From Gammaproteobacteria bacterium (GTDB taxonomy: Bacteria; Pseudomonadota; Gammaproteobacteria; GRL18), in contig JANELJ010000090.1 in NCBI GenBank assembly GCA_024511395.1, forward strand, positions 1,701 through 7,932: a stretch of 6,232 nt of DNA. The letters run 5' to 3'. Numbering within the stretch: the first letter of the stretch is position 1; every line of letters begins with the position of its first letter. The position numbers were made by a program, and so were the translations under genes. The notes below the pieces were generated by a model. It saw only the letters and a list, made by a program, of their open reading frames with translations. It was not told where the DNA came from and searched no databases. Below are positions 1-5,947 of this stretch, piece after piece.

Positions 1-46
1 TAAATGGCTTTTAATTTTACCACTGATTGGTTTTTAGTGCCTATAA

Positions 47-1951
47 CTATTTATACATACGTTCCTGATAGAGGTGGTTCAGAGTAAGAATAAAGGCCAG
101 GGTATCTTTTTCCATATCAACATCATGTTCCGTGGGCAGCATTTTTTTATCTTTATAAATAAAAGTCAAAGGTTCCTGATCGGGACGTAACACCGACACC
201 TTGTCCCCAATACGCAATGCATAGGTATCATTAAACTGCATTAAGACCAGATCCCGTTTTTTATCACTGAATACTGAATGCCCCATAATGGGATATTCCA
301 GATCCTGTCCGGTCAGATCCAGGGCGGTTGCCAGTACATCGGGCTGACTGGTTAAACGGCTTATATCTTGAGGTTTAATACCACCGCCCAGGATCATACC
401 CGGAATATGGTATAAATTGACCGGCAGCATATCACTGCCGCGCACGCGGATATTATGATCTGCCACAATCACAAACACCGTATCCTTATAATAATCTTCC
501 TGTTTTGCCTGTTCTATAAAACGGCCAATGGCATAATCAGCAAATTTAATCGCATTCAGATCACTTTTTTCCGGCACCCCATCTATCAGTTTGATTTTTC
601 CGGTAGGAAAGTCAAAGGGCGAATGATTGGTGGTACTGAACATGACGGAAACAAAGGATCGATTTTCTGCATACAAACGTTTAAATTCCTGATGGGCCCG
701 GTTTACCAGATCTTCATCACTAACTCCCCAAGTACCGATATATTTTGGGTTGATAAATTTGGGCTGATCAATGATCTCATCAAAACCATTACCTAAAAAC
801 CAGCCGCGCATATTATCAAAACGGCTTTCACCGCCGTAGATAAACTGAGAGTAATAACCTTTCGGCTTAAGCAGTGAAGCCACAGTAAAAAATCCACTCT
901 GTGATTTGTTACGTTTAATCACTCCTTTGCCCGGCACTGCATAATTACCGGATACACTGCCGGCAATTCCACGAATACTACGAGTGCCATTAGAATACAG
1001 ATTGGAAAATAAAATGCCTTCCTTGCTCAGACGGTTAAAGTTTGGTGTTAAACGTGGATCACCGCCCGTGGCACCCACAAACTGTGCCCCCAAGCTTTCC
1101 TGTAAAAAAATCACCAAGTTTTTCGGTTTACTGGCAGGGAAGTAAGTTTTTTCCAGACGGCGAAAAGGTGATTCTCCTTCAGACAAAGGGATATTAAGCC
1201 GCTTACTGACTCGCTGCATGGCTTCTGTAATATCCATTTCACCGTATTTGGTGAGTTTTTTATTACCGTATTTTTTATCACTGTAAATGGCATAGCCAAT
1301 ACTATAGATAGAGTTTTTGGTGATCTCATTAATCACCCGATCACTGGAGTACATAGCATCGGACAGGTTAGCCGGGCGGTGGCCAAAAGAAGAACGAATA
1401 CCCAGAGCGAGAATAAACACCAACGGGAAAAACAGCAGTAAACGTTTGAAATAAGGTATTTCAAATATGGGCGTAAAATCATGCAGTTTTCTGGCTCTGA
1501 TAAAGACATAACCTGCAATCGCCATCATAATAAAGGCAATCAGCAATTCCAGCTTATAGGCCGAAAAAATCATTTTAAACACTTCCTGAGGATAGATCAG
1601 ATACTCAATAAACAGGAAGTTGGGGCGCACATCATACTCGTCAAAAAATGGAATAGTGGCATTTTCTATATAGATAAACAACAACAGAGCCACTAAAAAG
1701 TAACTGGTTAAAAAACGGTTAACAAATTTGCTGAGTGCTTTTGGAGACAGGCTGAGCATAATCAGGGGGATCAGCAGAGTAGCGCTGGCCACGATGGTAT
1801 CCATTCTCAGGCCGTATAAAAAAGTCAGCCAGTAATTAACATCACTCTGGGTAAAGCGGTCATAATAAATGGCAAATAATACCGCCCGACCGGTAAAAAA
1901 AATACCGACCATGGCTAGGTAGTAATAAAACAGGGTTCTAATGAGTCGCAT
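47..1951 (-). CDS. LTA synthase family protein (membrane phosphoglycerol transferase/sulfatase-fold enzyme)
   Basis: Membrane-anchored enzyme of the alkaline phosphatase/sulfatase superfamily, LtaS/OpgB-like. These proteins move phosphoglycerol or related groups from lipids to an envelope acceptor outside the cytoplasm. Numbering from my chosen start (634 aa): about five hydrophobic segments (near 7-29, 44-68, 83-97, 136-151, 171-185), then the catalytic domain from about 275. Visible motifs are FLQESLG with Glu285 (metal ligand), NGTRS with Thr323 (expected nucleophile), YGGESRFDNMRGW, WGVSDEDL (about 408-415), TTNHSPF with His443, and VADHN with Asp498-His499. The full catalytic set seems present. 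The reading frame is open to 2029, but that would overlap the upstream gene by 65 bases; ATG at 1951 has an AGGGT Shine-Dalgarno-like site and leaves a 13-base gap. It is probably co-transcribed with the upstream membrane protein. Gram-negative substrates of this family are poorly defined, so the substrate is unknown. Confidence 0.9.
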   Translation of the reverse strand: MRLIRTLFYYYLAMVGIFFTGRAVLFAIYYDRFTQSDVNYWLTFLYGLRMDTIVASATLLIPLIMLSLSPKALSKFVNRFLTSYFLVALLLFIYIENATIPFFDEYDVRPNFLFIEYLIYPQEVFKMIFSAYKLELLIAFIMMAIAGYVFIRARKLHDFTPIFEIPYFKRLLLFFPLVFILALGIRSSFGHRPANLSDAMYSSDRVINEITKNSIYSIGYAIYSDKKYGNKKLTKYGEMDITEAMQRVSKRLNIPLSEGESPFRRLEKTYFPASKPKNLVIFLQESLGAQFVGATGGDPRLTPNFNRLSKEGILFSNLYSNGTRSIRGIAGSVSGNYAVPGKGVIKRNKSQSGFFTVASLLKPKGYYSQFIYGGESRFDNMRGWFLGNGFDEIIDQPKFINPKYIGTWGVSDEDLVNRAHQEFKRLYAENRSFVSVMFSTTNHSPFDFPTGKIKLIDGVPEKSDLNAIKFADYAIGRFIEQAKQEDYYKDTVFVIVADHNIRVRGSDMLPVNLYHIPGMILGGGIKPQDISRLTSQPDVLATALDLTGQDLEYPIMGHSVFSDKKRDLVLMQFNDTYALRIGDKVSVLRPDQEPLTFIYKDKKMLPTEHDVDMEKDTLAFILTLNHLYQERMYK

Positions 1952-1957
1952 CGTTTT

Positions 1958-1962
1958 ACCCT
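1958..1962 (-). promoter_or_regulatory. Ribosome binding site deciding the start of the LtaS-like gene
   Basis: On the minus strand AGGGT lies six bases before ATG at 1951. It supports this internal start over the longer frame that opens at 2029, whose extra 26 residues are encoded inside the 3' end of the upstream gene and are not hydrophobic like the family's usual N-terminus. Confidence 0.55.
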
Positions 1963-1964
1963 GC

Positions 1965-2660
1965 TCAGGAACCGGCTTTAGAAGTACGTCTGGTTTCAAA
2001 AAGTGCCTTATTATATGGATAGGCCACATTCAGCAGAAAGATAATGGAACCGGCAAACTCCAGCATTTCACCTTTTTTGGACGAAGCCATAAGTCCCTGA
2101 GCCAGTACCAGTAAAATAATATAAGCGGCAACCTGGTAATTCTGGGCAATGGGTATAGCCAGATTATCCACCACTTTCCTGACGCCGACTTTTTTCTTAT
2201 ACAGGGGGATAAGTACAAAAAGGTACAATAACAGCATAATGCCGATACCCCGGCCAAAAATCACTTTATTAATCTTGGTATCATTAACCACCAGGTTATG
2301 CAGATTTATCTCGCCCTGGGCATTGTTTTTCACAAAGAATTCGGTACTTTCTACATTAAAAATCCGCTGGCCCCAGGAAATTTCCTCACCGGCACCGAAA
2401 AAGAATAACAAGGCTAATAAAAAGGCCATAAACAGAAAAGTTTTTGAACGTTCAGCTTTTAATAACCAGAAACGCTTTAGAGTAACCCCCAGACCAATCA
2501 GCAGAAAAACCACCGTAGACCATTCGGTAAAACCATCTTCTATAACATAAATATTTTTAAATGAGTCATGATCCCAATAGCTCCAGACAAAGCCGACTAG
2601 GGTAAAAACAGTGACATAAGCCAGTGCCAGTTTTTCAAAAAGAGACAGGTTTTTCAGCAT
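1965..2660 (-). CDS. Uncharacterised multi-pass membrane protein with EDG/GEEISWGQR/HN motifs
   Basis: A 231-aa integral membrane protein; I recognise no named family with certainty. About six hydrophobic segments are visible (near 9-28, 46-63, 75-90, 136-154, 176-192, 203-217). Polar residues cluster at membrane edges: EDGFTEW (41-47), GEEISWGQR (91-99), QGEINLHN (115-122) and KKGEMLEF (195-202). From memory, similar EDG..EW and GEEISWGQR motifs occur in other bacterial hypothetical proteins, which suggests a conserved intramembrane or interfacial site, perhaps for metal or lipid headgroup; that is inference. The Glu-Glu motif resembles the EExxxR of CPBP/CAAX proteases only loosely, because the Arg spacing differs. 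ATG at 2660 has a GGA about ten bases upstream, and a promoter-like pair lies before it. It ends 13 bases before the LtaS-like gene, so the two are probably one transcript and may act on the same lipid or glycan. Confidence 0.8.
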   Translation of the reverse strand: MLKNLSLFEKLALAYVTVFTLVGFVWSYWDHDSFKNIYVIEDGFTEWSTVVFLLIGLGVTLKRFWLLKAERSKTFLFMAFLLALLFFFGAGEEISWGQRIFNVESTEFFVKNNAQGEINLHNLVVNDTKINKVIFGRGIGIMLLLYLFVLIPLYKKKVGVRKVVDNLAIPIAQNYQVAAYIILLVLAQGLMASSKKGEMLEFAGSIIFLLNVAYPYNKALFETRRTSKAGS

Positions 2661-2704
2661 TAATAATGTTCCGCTATTGGTAATATTGTTTATAATTCGC
2701 TTAA

Positions 2705-2733
2705 ATTATGATTAAGTAAAAAGTTCAGAGCAA
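2705..2733 (-). promoter_or_regulatory. Candidate sigma-70 promoter for the membrane protein / LtaS-like pair
   Basis: Read on the minus strand: a -35-like TTGCTC (2728-2733, three of six consensus bases), a 17-base spacer and a -10-like CATAAT (2705-2710, five of six). The predicted transcript start is near 2698, giving a leader of about 37 bases before ATG at 2660. It lies in the 102-base gap after the Rieske gene, so the pair need not depend on read-through from that gene. The -35 match is weak. Confidence 0.4.
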
Positions 2734-2762
2734 GCTCTTAGAGTGCCAGAAGAAATAAAAGT

Positions 2763-3080
2763 TCAAACCTGATAGACCACACCATCCATCAGCTTAATAT
2801 CAATTTTATGTAAATGCGCCCCTTTACAGGGACCATGCACACAATGCCCGGTCGGCGGTTCAAATTGGGCACCATGGGTACCACATTGCAGCAGCAGACC
2901 ATCAGCACTCATAAACTGATCCACATTCCACTCTAGGGGGACACCGGCATGGGGGCAGCTATTAATATAAGCATAAGCCGTATCGCCATCACGATACACC
3001 AACATTGAATAATTGTCATCGTAAGGACAGGTTATGGCCTGATGATCGGGAATATCACTTAATAAGCATATTTTTTTCAT
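2763..3080 (-). CDS. Rieske [2Fe-2S] ferredoxin-like protein
   Basis: A small soluble Rieske-fold protein of 105 aa, essentially the Rieske domain alone. The cluster ligands are plain: Cys42-Pro-His44 in the SCPHAG box and Cys66-Gly-Thr-His69 in the CGTHGAQF box, 21 residues apart between His44 and Cys66. The usual tail FEPPTGHCVHGPC (about 73-85) follows, with its Gly-Pro turn. There is no signal peptide or membrane segment, so it should be cytoplasmic. Proteins of this kind resemble the small subunit of NirD-type nitrite reductases and dioxygenase ferredoxins and carry one electron at a time, but no partner oxygenase or reductase is present here, so its role is unknown. Extra cysteines at 5, 18, 80 and 85 are not standard ligands. 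The start at 3080 gives a normal family N-terminus, although the Shine-Dalgarno sequence is weak. It is transcribed away from minC. Confidence 0.9.
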   Translation of the reverse strand: MKKICLLSDIPDHQAITCPYDDNYSMLVYRDGDTAYAYINSCPHAGVPLEWNVDQFMSADGLLLQCGTHGAQFEPPTGHCVHGPCKGAHLHKIDIKLMDGVVYQV

Positions 3081-3149
3081 AAATTGATGACTGTCAGCAC
3101 AATAAGCTATTGATTGGCCCCATAGCTATTAACCTAAATTAGTGGTAGA

Positions 3150-3158
3150 ATTTTAACA
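3150..3158 (-). promoter_or_regulatory. Candidate extended -10 promoter for the Rieske gene
   Basis: On the minus strand the sequence TGTTAAAAT has the TGn extension plus a -10-like TAAAAT (four of six consensus bases, TATAAT). No good -35 hexamer is found 16-18 bases upstream, as can be the case for extended -10 promoters. The leader would be about 60 bases. The region is AT-rich, so a chance match is possible. Confidence 0.3.
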
Positions 3159-3260
3159 CAGCATTAATAAAAAGTCCTTTAAGCTTATTCTGAACAATCA
3201 ATCACCCTTGACATTTAAATTAAATAATTAGAACTGACATCGGTTTTTAGCCTGCTTTTT

Positions 3261-3269
3261 TGATATACT
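3261..3269 (+). promoter_or_regulatory. Candidate extended -10 promoter for minCDE
   Basis: TGATATACT combines the TGn extension with TATACT, five of six matches to the -10 consensus. No clear -35 lies 17 bases upstream; the perfect TTGACA at 3208-3213 is too far away to pair with it. The transcript would begin near 3276, about 100 bases before minC. This is the best promoter candidate in front of the operon, but it is not proven. Confidence 0.45.
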
Positions 3270-3375
3270 AATTCAAATTTTTTCATACCCGTTCAGGGTG
3301 GAAATTACTGAAGCGTTACATTTTCTCAAAATTTAAATCCTTGAATAATCAAGCGAGCCGAACCAGTACAAATTT

Positions 3376-4185
3376 ATGGATAAACCCTGTTTTGAACTCA
3401 AAGGGAACATGTTTACCCTGACGGTATTACAGCTTTTTGATAATGATCTTAAACTTCTGGAAACACAATTAACCGAACGGGTAAAAATGGCTCCCGGTTT
3501 TTTTAATCAGACCCCGGTGGTAATTGATCTGCATGCCCTGAATGAACAGCAGCAGAATCTGGATTTTTTTGATTTAAGAGAAATTTTACTGTCCCTGTCT
3601 ATTATCCCGGTGGGAGTCAAAGGTGCTCTGCCTGCCGTTAAACCCCTTCTGGAAGCAGGCGATCTGGCGGTTCTGGCAGAAGCCAGGCATAGCGCGGAAA
3701 AAACCTCTGTAGCCCCACCATCAGAACCTGAGATCCCGGTACTGGAAAATGAAGTAACAGAAGAACAGAAACCAGAAATGCCAACCCCGGAGATACAGGA
3801 ACCTGAAACTAATCCCCGGGAAGCCGCCGAAACTTCTGCCTCCCTTGGTACAACACCTACCAAAGTGGTTAAACAAACCATTCGCTCAGGTCGCCAGATT
3901 TATGCCCGAGGCGGTGATCTGGTCATTACCGGTTCGGTCAGTGCCGGCGCCGAAGTTCTGGCTGATGGTAATATTCACGTTTACGGTACTTTGCGGGGCC
4001 GGGCAATGGCTGGGGTCCAGGGTGATCAGTCAGCCGCTATTTTCTGCCACAGTCTGCAAAGTGAACTAGTGTCCATAGCCGGTATTTACCTATTGAGTGA
4101 AGATATTCCAGAGGATAAAATTGGCGCACCGGTTCAGGTTTATATGCACAATGAACGGCTTGAAATGGATCACCTGATTGCTTAA
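3376..4185 (+). CDS. minC: Septum site-determining protein MinC
   Basis: Inhibitor of Z-ring assembly, directed to the membrane by MinD. The 269-aa product has the N-terminal FtsZ-inhibiting domain at about 1-105, starting FELKGNMFTLTVLQL. A Pro/Glu-rich linker covers about 106-162, and the C-terminal beta-helix domain covers about 163-269. The C-domain shows RSGRQIYARGGDL (170-182), SAGAEVLADGNIHVYGTLRGRA (189-210), AGVQGD and ELVSIAGIY. The conserved MinD-binding loop, RSGQ in E. coli, reads RSGR-Q here. Length exceeds E. coli MinC (231 aa), almost entirely because of the linker. The start at 3376 is the only ATG giving the normal N-terminus; an in-frame stop sits at 3346-3348 and no clear Shine-Dalgarno is visible. 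It is first gene of the min operon, 71 bases before minD. Confidence 0.97.
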   Translation: MDKPCFELKGNMFTLTVLQLFDNDLKLLETQLTERVKMAPGFFNQTPVVIDLHALNEQQQNLDFFDLREILLSLSIIPVGVKGALPAVKPLLEAGDLAVLAEARHSAEKTSVAPPSEPEIPVLENEVTEEQKPEMPTPEIQEPETNPREAAETSASLGTTPTKVVKQTIRSGRQIYARGGDLVITGSVSAGAEVLADGNIHVYGTLRGRAMAGVQGDQSAAIFCHSLQSELVSIAGIYLLSEDIPEDKIGAPVQVYMHNERLEMDHLIA

Positions 4186-4256
4186 TACGCTTACATAATT
4201 TCAAACGCAACCCTGAACAATTTATCACAGCACAATCAAAAGGAACCGATCAGACA

Positions 4257-5087
4257 ATGTCAAAAAGTGAAAAAAAGGCAAAAATTATTGTAGTGACCTC
4301 AGGCAAGGGCGGTGTGGGTAAAACCACCACCAGTGCTGCTTTTGGTACCGGCCTGGCACAGAAAGGCCATAAAACCGTTATTATTGATTTTGATATCGGT
4401 CTGCGTAACCTGGATCTGATTATGGGCTGTGAGCGCCGGGTGGTGTTTGACTTTATCAATGTTATCAATGGTGAGTCCAATCTTAATCAGGCACTGATCA
4501 AGGACAAGCGGGTAGATAATCTGCATATACTGCCAGCTTCCCAGACCCGCGACAAAGATGCCCTGACTCAGGAAGGGGTGGAAAAAGTCCTTAATGAACT
4601 GTCTGAAACCTTTGACTATATTATCTGTGACTCCCCGGCCGGGATTGAGTCCGGGGCCTTAAAAGCTCTGTTTTTTGCTGACGAGGCTTTAATTGTTACC
4701 AACCCCGAAGTTTCTTCTGTTCGGGATTCGGATCGTATTCTGGGCATTCTCGACAGTAAAACCAGACGGGTCATTGAGGGCATGGCTCCGGTTAAAACCC
4801 ACCTGATTATCACCCGTTATTCCCCAAAACGGGTAGAAGAAGGCGAAATGCTCAGTGTCGATGATATTATTGAAATTCTGGCCATTCCCCTGCTGGGCGT
4901 AATTCCCGAATCCGAAACCGTCCTACAGGCCTCCAATACCGGTGTCCCGGTTATTCTGGATACTGAAAGCGTTGCTGGTCAGGCTTATGATGATCTGGTG
5001 GAGCGTTTTCTGGGTAATGATGTTGAACACCGCTTTTTGTCAGTTGAGAAAAAAGGCTTTTTCTCTCGCGTTTTTGAAGGTAAGTAA
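4257..5087 (+). CDS. minD: Septum site-determining ATPase MinD
   Basis: Membrane-bound ParA/MinD-family ATPase of 276 aa. The ATP-bound dimer sits on the inner membrane, recruits MinC, and is released by MinE-stimulated hydrolysis, which creates the oscillation. Seen in the sequence: deviant Walker A KGGVGKTT (17-24) with signature Lys17 and Lys22, switch I DFDIGLRN (44-51), switch II/Walker B DSPAG (125-129), [13 protein letters not shown] (148-160), and an amphipathic membrane-targeting helix at the C-terminus (about 263-276, [14 protein letters not shown]). All catalytic elements look intact. The N-terminus has a short Lys-rich extension (MSKSEKKAK) ahead of the usual [10 protein letters not shown]. 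An AGGA at 4241-4244 lies 12 bases before the ATG, a long spacing. The stop TAA overlaps the minE start by one base. Confidence 0.98.
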   Translation: MSKSEKKAKIIVVTSGKGGVGKTTTSAAFGTGLAQKGHKTVIIDFDIGLRNLDLIMGCERRVVFDFINVINGESNLNQALIKDKRVDNLHILPASQTRDKDALTQEGVEKVLNELSETFDYIICDSPAGIESGALKALFFADEALIVTNPEVSSVRDSDRILGILDSKTRRVIEGMAPVKTHLIITRYSPKRVEEGEMLSVDDIIEILAIPLLGVIPESETVLQASNTGVPVILDTESVAGQAYDDLVERFLGNDVEHRFLSVEKKGFFSRVFEGK

Positions 5088-5362
5088 TGGATATTCTGGA
5101 CTATTTCCACAAGGAAAAGAAAAAATCCGCCTCCATGGCTAAAGATCGCCTGCAGATCATTGTCGCTCACCAGCGCGGCAGTCAGCATCGCCATGAAGCC
5201 GATTATCTGCCCCAGCTTAAAGAAGACATTATGAAGGTGATCAGCAAATACGTTGATATTGAACCCGATGCCATTCAGGTTCAGCTCGATACCAATAATA
5301 ATGACTGCCCCATTCTGGAGCTTAATGTCACTCTGCCGGAACACAGTAAACTGGCTCGATAG
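5087..5362 (+). CDS. minE: Cell division topological specificity factor MinE
   Basis: A 91-aa activator of MinD ATPase that restricts MinC/MinD activity to the poles; E. coli MinE is 88 aa. The N-terminal membrane-binding stretch is [13 protein letters not shown]. The MinD-contact segment [13 protein letters not shown] (about 18-30) includes Arg21. The dimerising topological-specificity domain carries [17 protein letters not shown] (40-56) and [10 protein letters not shown] (76-85). Nothing conserved appears missing. Its ATG shares one base with the minD stop (TAATG), and GAAGG at 5076-5080 lies six bases upstream inside minD, so translation is probably coupled to minD, which would help hold the MinD:MinE ratio that oscillation needs. 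Confidence 0.97.
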   Translation: MDILDYFHKEKKKSASMAKDRLQIIVAHQRGSQHRHEADYLPQLKEDIMKVISKYVDIEPDAIQVQLDTNNNDCPILELNVTLPEHSKLAR

Positions 5363-5378
5363 ATTTTTCTTTCTATCT

Positions 5379-5434
5379 GAACATTACAAATAATTATTCT
5401 GAAATCACACGCATTCTAATTATTTGAAATGTTC
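5379..5434. repeat. 18-bp imperfect inverted repeat downstream of minE
   Basis: Left arm 5379-5396 and right arm 5417-5434 are reverse complements at 17 of 18 positions (only A5386/A5427 mismatch), separated by a 20-base loop. The inner ten base pairs are AT-only except for one C:G. It starts 17 bases after the minE stop and ends 23 bases before the IS end. No T-run follows on the plus strand, so it is not a standard intrinsic terminator, though it could stabilise or end the minCDE mRNA by another route, bind a dimeric protein, or be a small element remnant. Confidence 0.75.
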
Positions 5435-5457
5435 GCTCTGCTAGGAATAATTTAAAT

Positions 5458-5477
5458 CAGGGTGGGAGCATACTTTG
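5458..5477 (-). repeat. Putative terminal inverted repeat of the ISAs1-family element
   Basis: CAGGGTGGGAGCATACTTTG sits at the expected place just beyond the transposase C-terminus. Only this end is in view, so inversion against the other end cannot be shown; the call rests on position and on a remembered CAGGG start. Confidence 0.45.
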
Positions 5478-5674
5478 ATCAAAATTTAACCAAATAATAA
5501 TTTGGCCCGCATATCATCATCCCATGCTGCCCGTTTTAGCTTACCTTTCATACTGTCTTTAACAGGAGACAGTTTAGCGATATTAAGCGCAAAACGTCGA
5601 AACAATGTCATATTCTCAGGGCTGTCTCCTGTTCGTATTCTTGAATCATCTTCTTTAAAAACAACATCTAACAC

Positions 5675-5677
5675 TCA
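5675..5677 (-). other. Nonsense mutation in the transposase (Trp to TGA)
   Basis: The minus strand reads ENSQH, TGA, VLDV. The family motif is ENxLHWVLDV, so a single G-to-A change turned TGG into TGA. The next codon, GTG, continues the same frame. Confidence 0.85.
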
Positions 5678-5926
5678 GTGCTGACTATTTTCTATGTGCC
5701 AGTGACGCCTTATCTTCCGGGCGATATTCTCTACATCATCCTTCAATGAACTGATGTAACAGGAATATTCAGTCCGTTCTTTATCCTGGCTCTGTACCTG
5801 CCTTTTGACTTCAATAACACTGTGTAAGCCTTGCCATGATTGTGCTGATTCAATCCAGTCGGTGACATCCAGACGGATATAGCGACGCCGTTCAATACGA
5901 CCATGTCCTTTATCCACTTCCTCATA

Positions 5927-5947
5927 AAGTGTTTTCTTAATATGGAC
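5927..5947 (-). other. Deletion/frameshift junction in the transposase
   Basis: Reading from the QKETV motif in one frame, homology resumes only in another frame at YEEVDKGHG, and the normal intervening segment is absent. The exact breakpoint cannot be placed without an intact relative. Confidence 0.7.

Larger units (their letters stand above)
3081..3375. other. Divergent intergenic region between Rieske gene and minC
   Basis: 295 bases of AT-rich sequence with no convincing ORF or RNA gene. It must hold the start signals for both divergent units. It contains a perfect TTGACA at 3208-3213 without a good -10 at normal spacing, candidate extended -10 elements on each strand, and a small hairpin (ACCC, five-base loop, GGGT) near 3287-3299, in what would be the minC leader. 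Short repeats of AGCTATT occur near 3104 and 3124 without a clear function. Confidence 0.6.

Noticed and set aside
1..46. Terminator for the LtaS-like gene (CACT/AGTG stem near the start of the window)
   Set aside because: The stem has only four base pairs and no proper T-run; too little sequence is in view.
1952..2029. Longer N-terminus of the LtaS-like protein starting at 2029
   Set aside because: It overlaps the 3' end of the upstream membrane protein gene by 65 bases, and an internal ATG at 1951 with AGGGT upstream gives the usual hydrophobic start.
2149..2550. Plus-strand open frame of 133 aa across the membrane protein gene
   Set aside because: Shadow frame antisense to a coherent six-helix protein, with no recognisable domain.
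2727..2738. Possible terminator after the Rieske gene (AGAGCTTGCTCT on the minus strand, followed by a T stretch)
   Set aside because: The stem is only four or five base pairs with a tiny loop, the T-run is displaced, and it overlaps the -35-like hexamer of the next gene.
3208..3213. Perfect TTGACA as the -35 of minCDE
   Set aside because: Sixteen to eighteen bases downstream there is no acceptable -10 hexamer.
3507..3881. Minus-strand open frame of 124 aa across minC
   Set aside because: It is a Ser/Arg-rich antisense frame lying wholly within a well-supported minC and has no family resemblance.
5358..5377. GATAGA/TCTATC hairpin at the end of minE as a terminator
   Set aside because: Six weak base pairs, an eight-base loop and no T-run after the stem.
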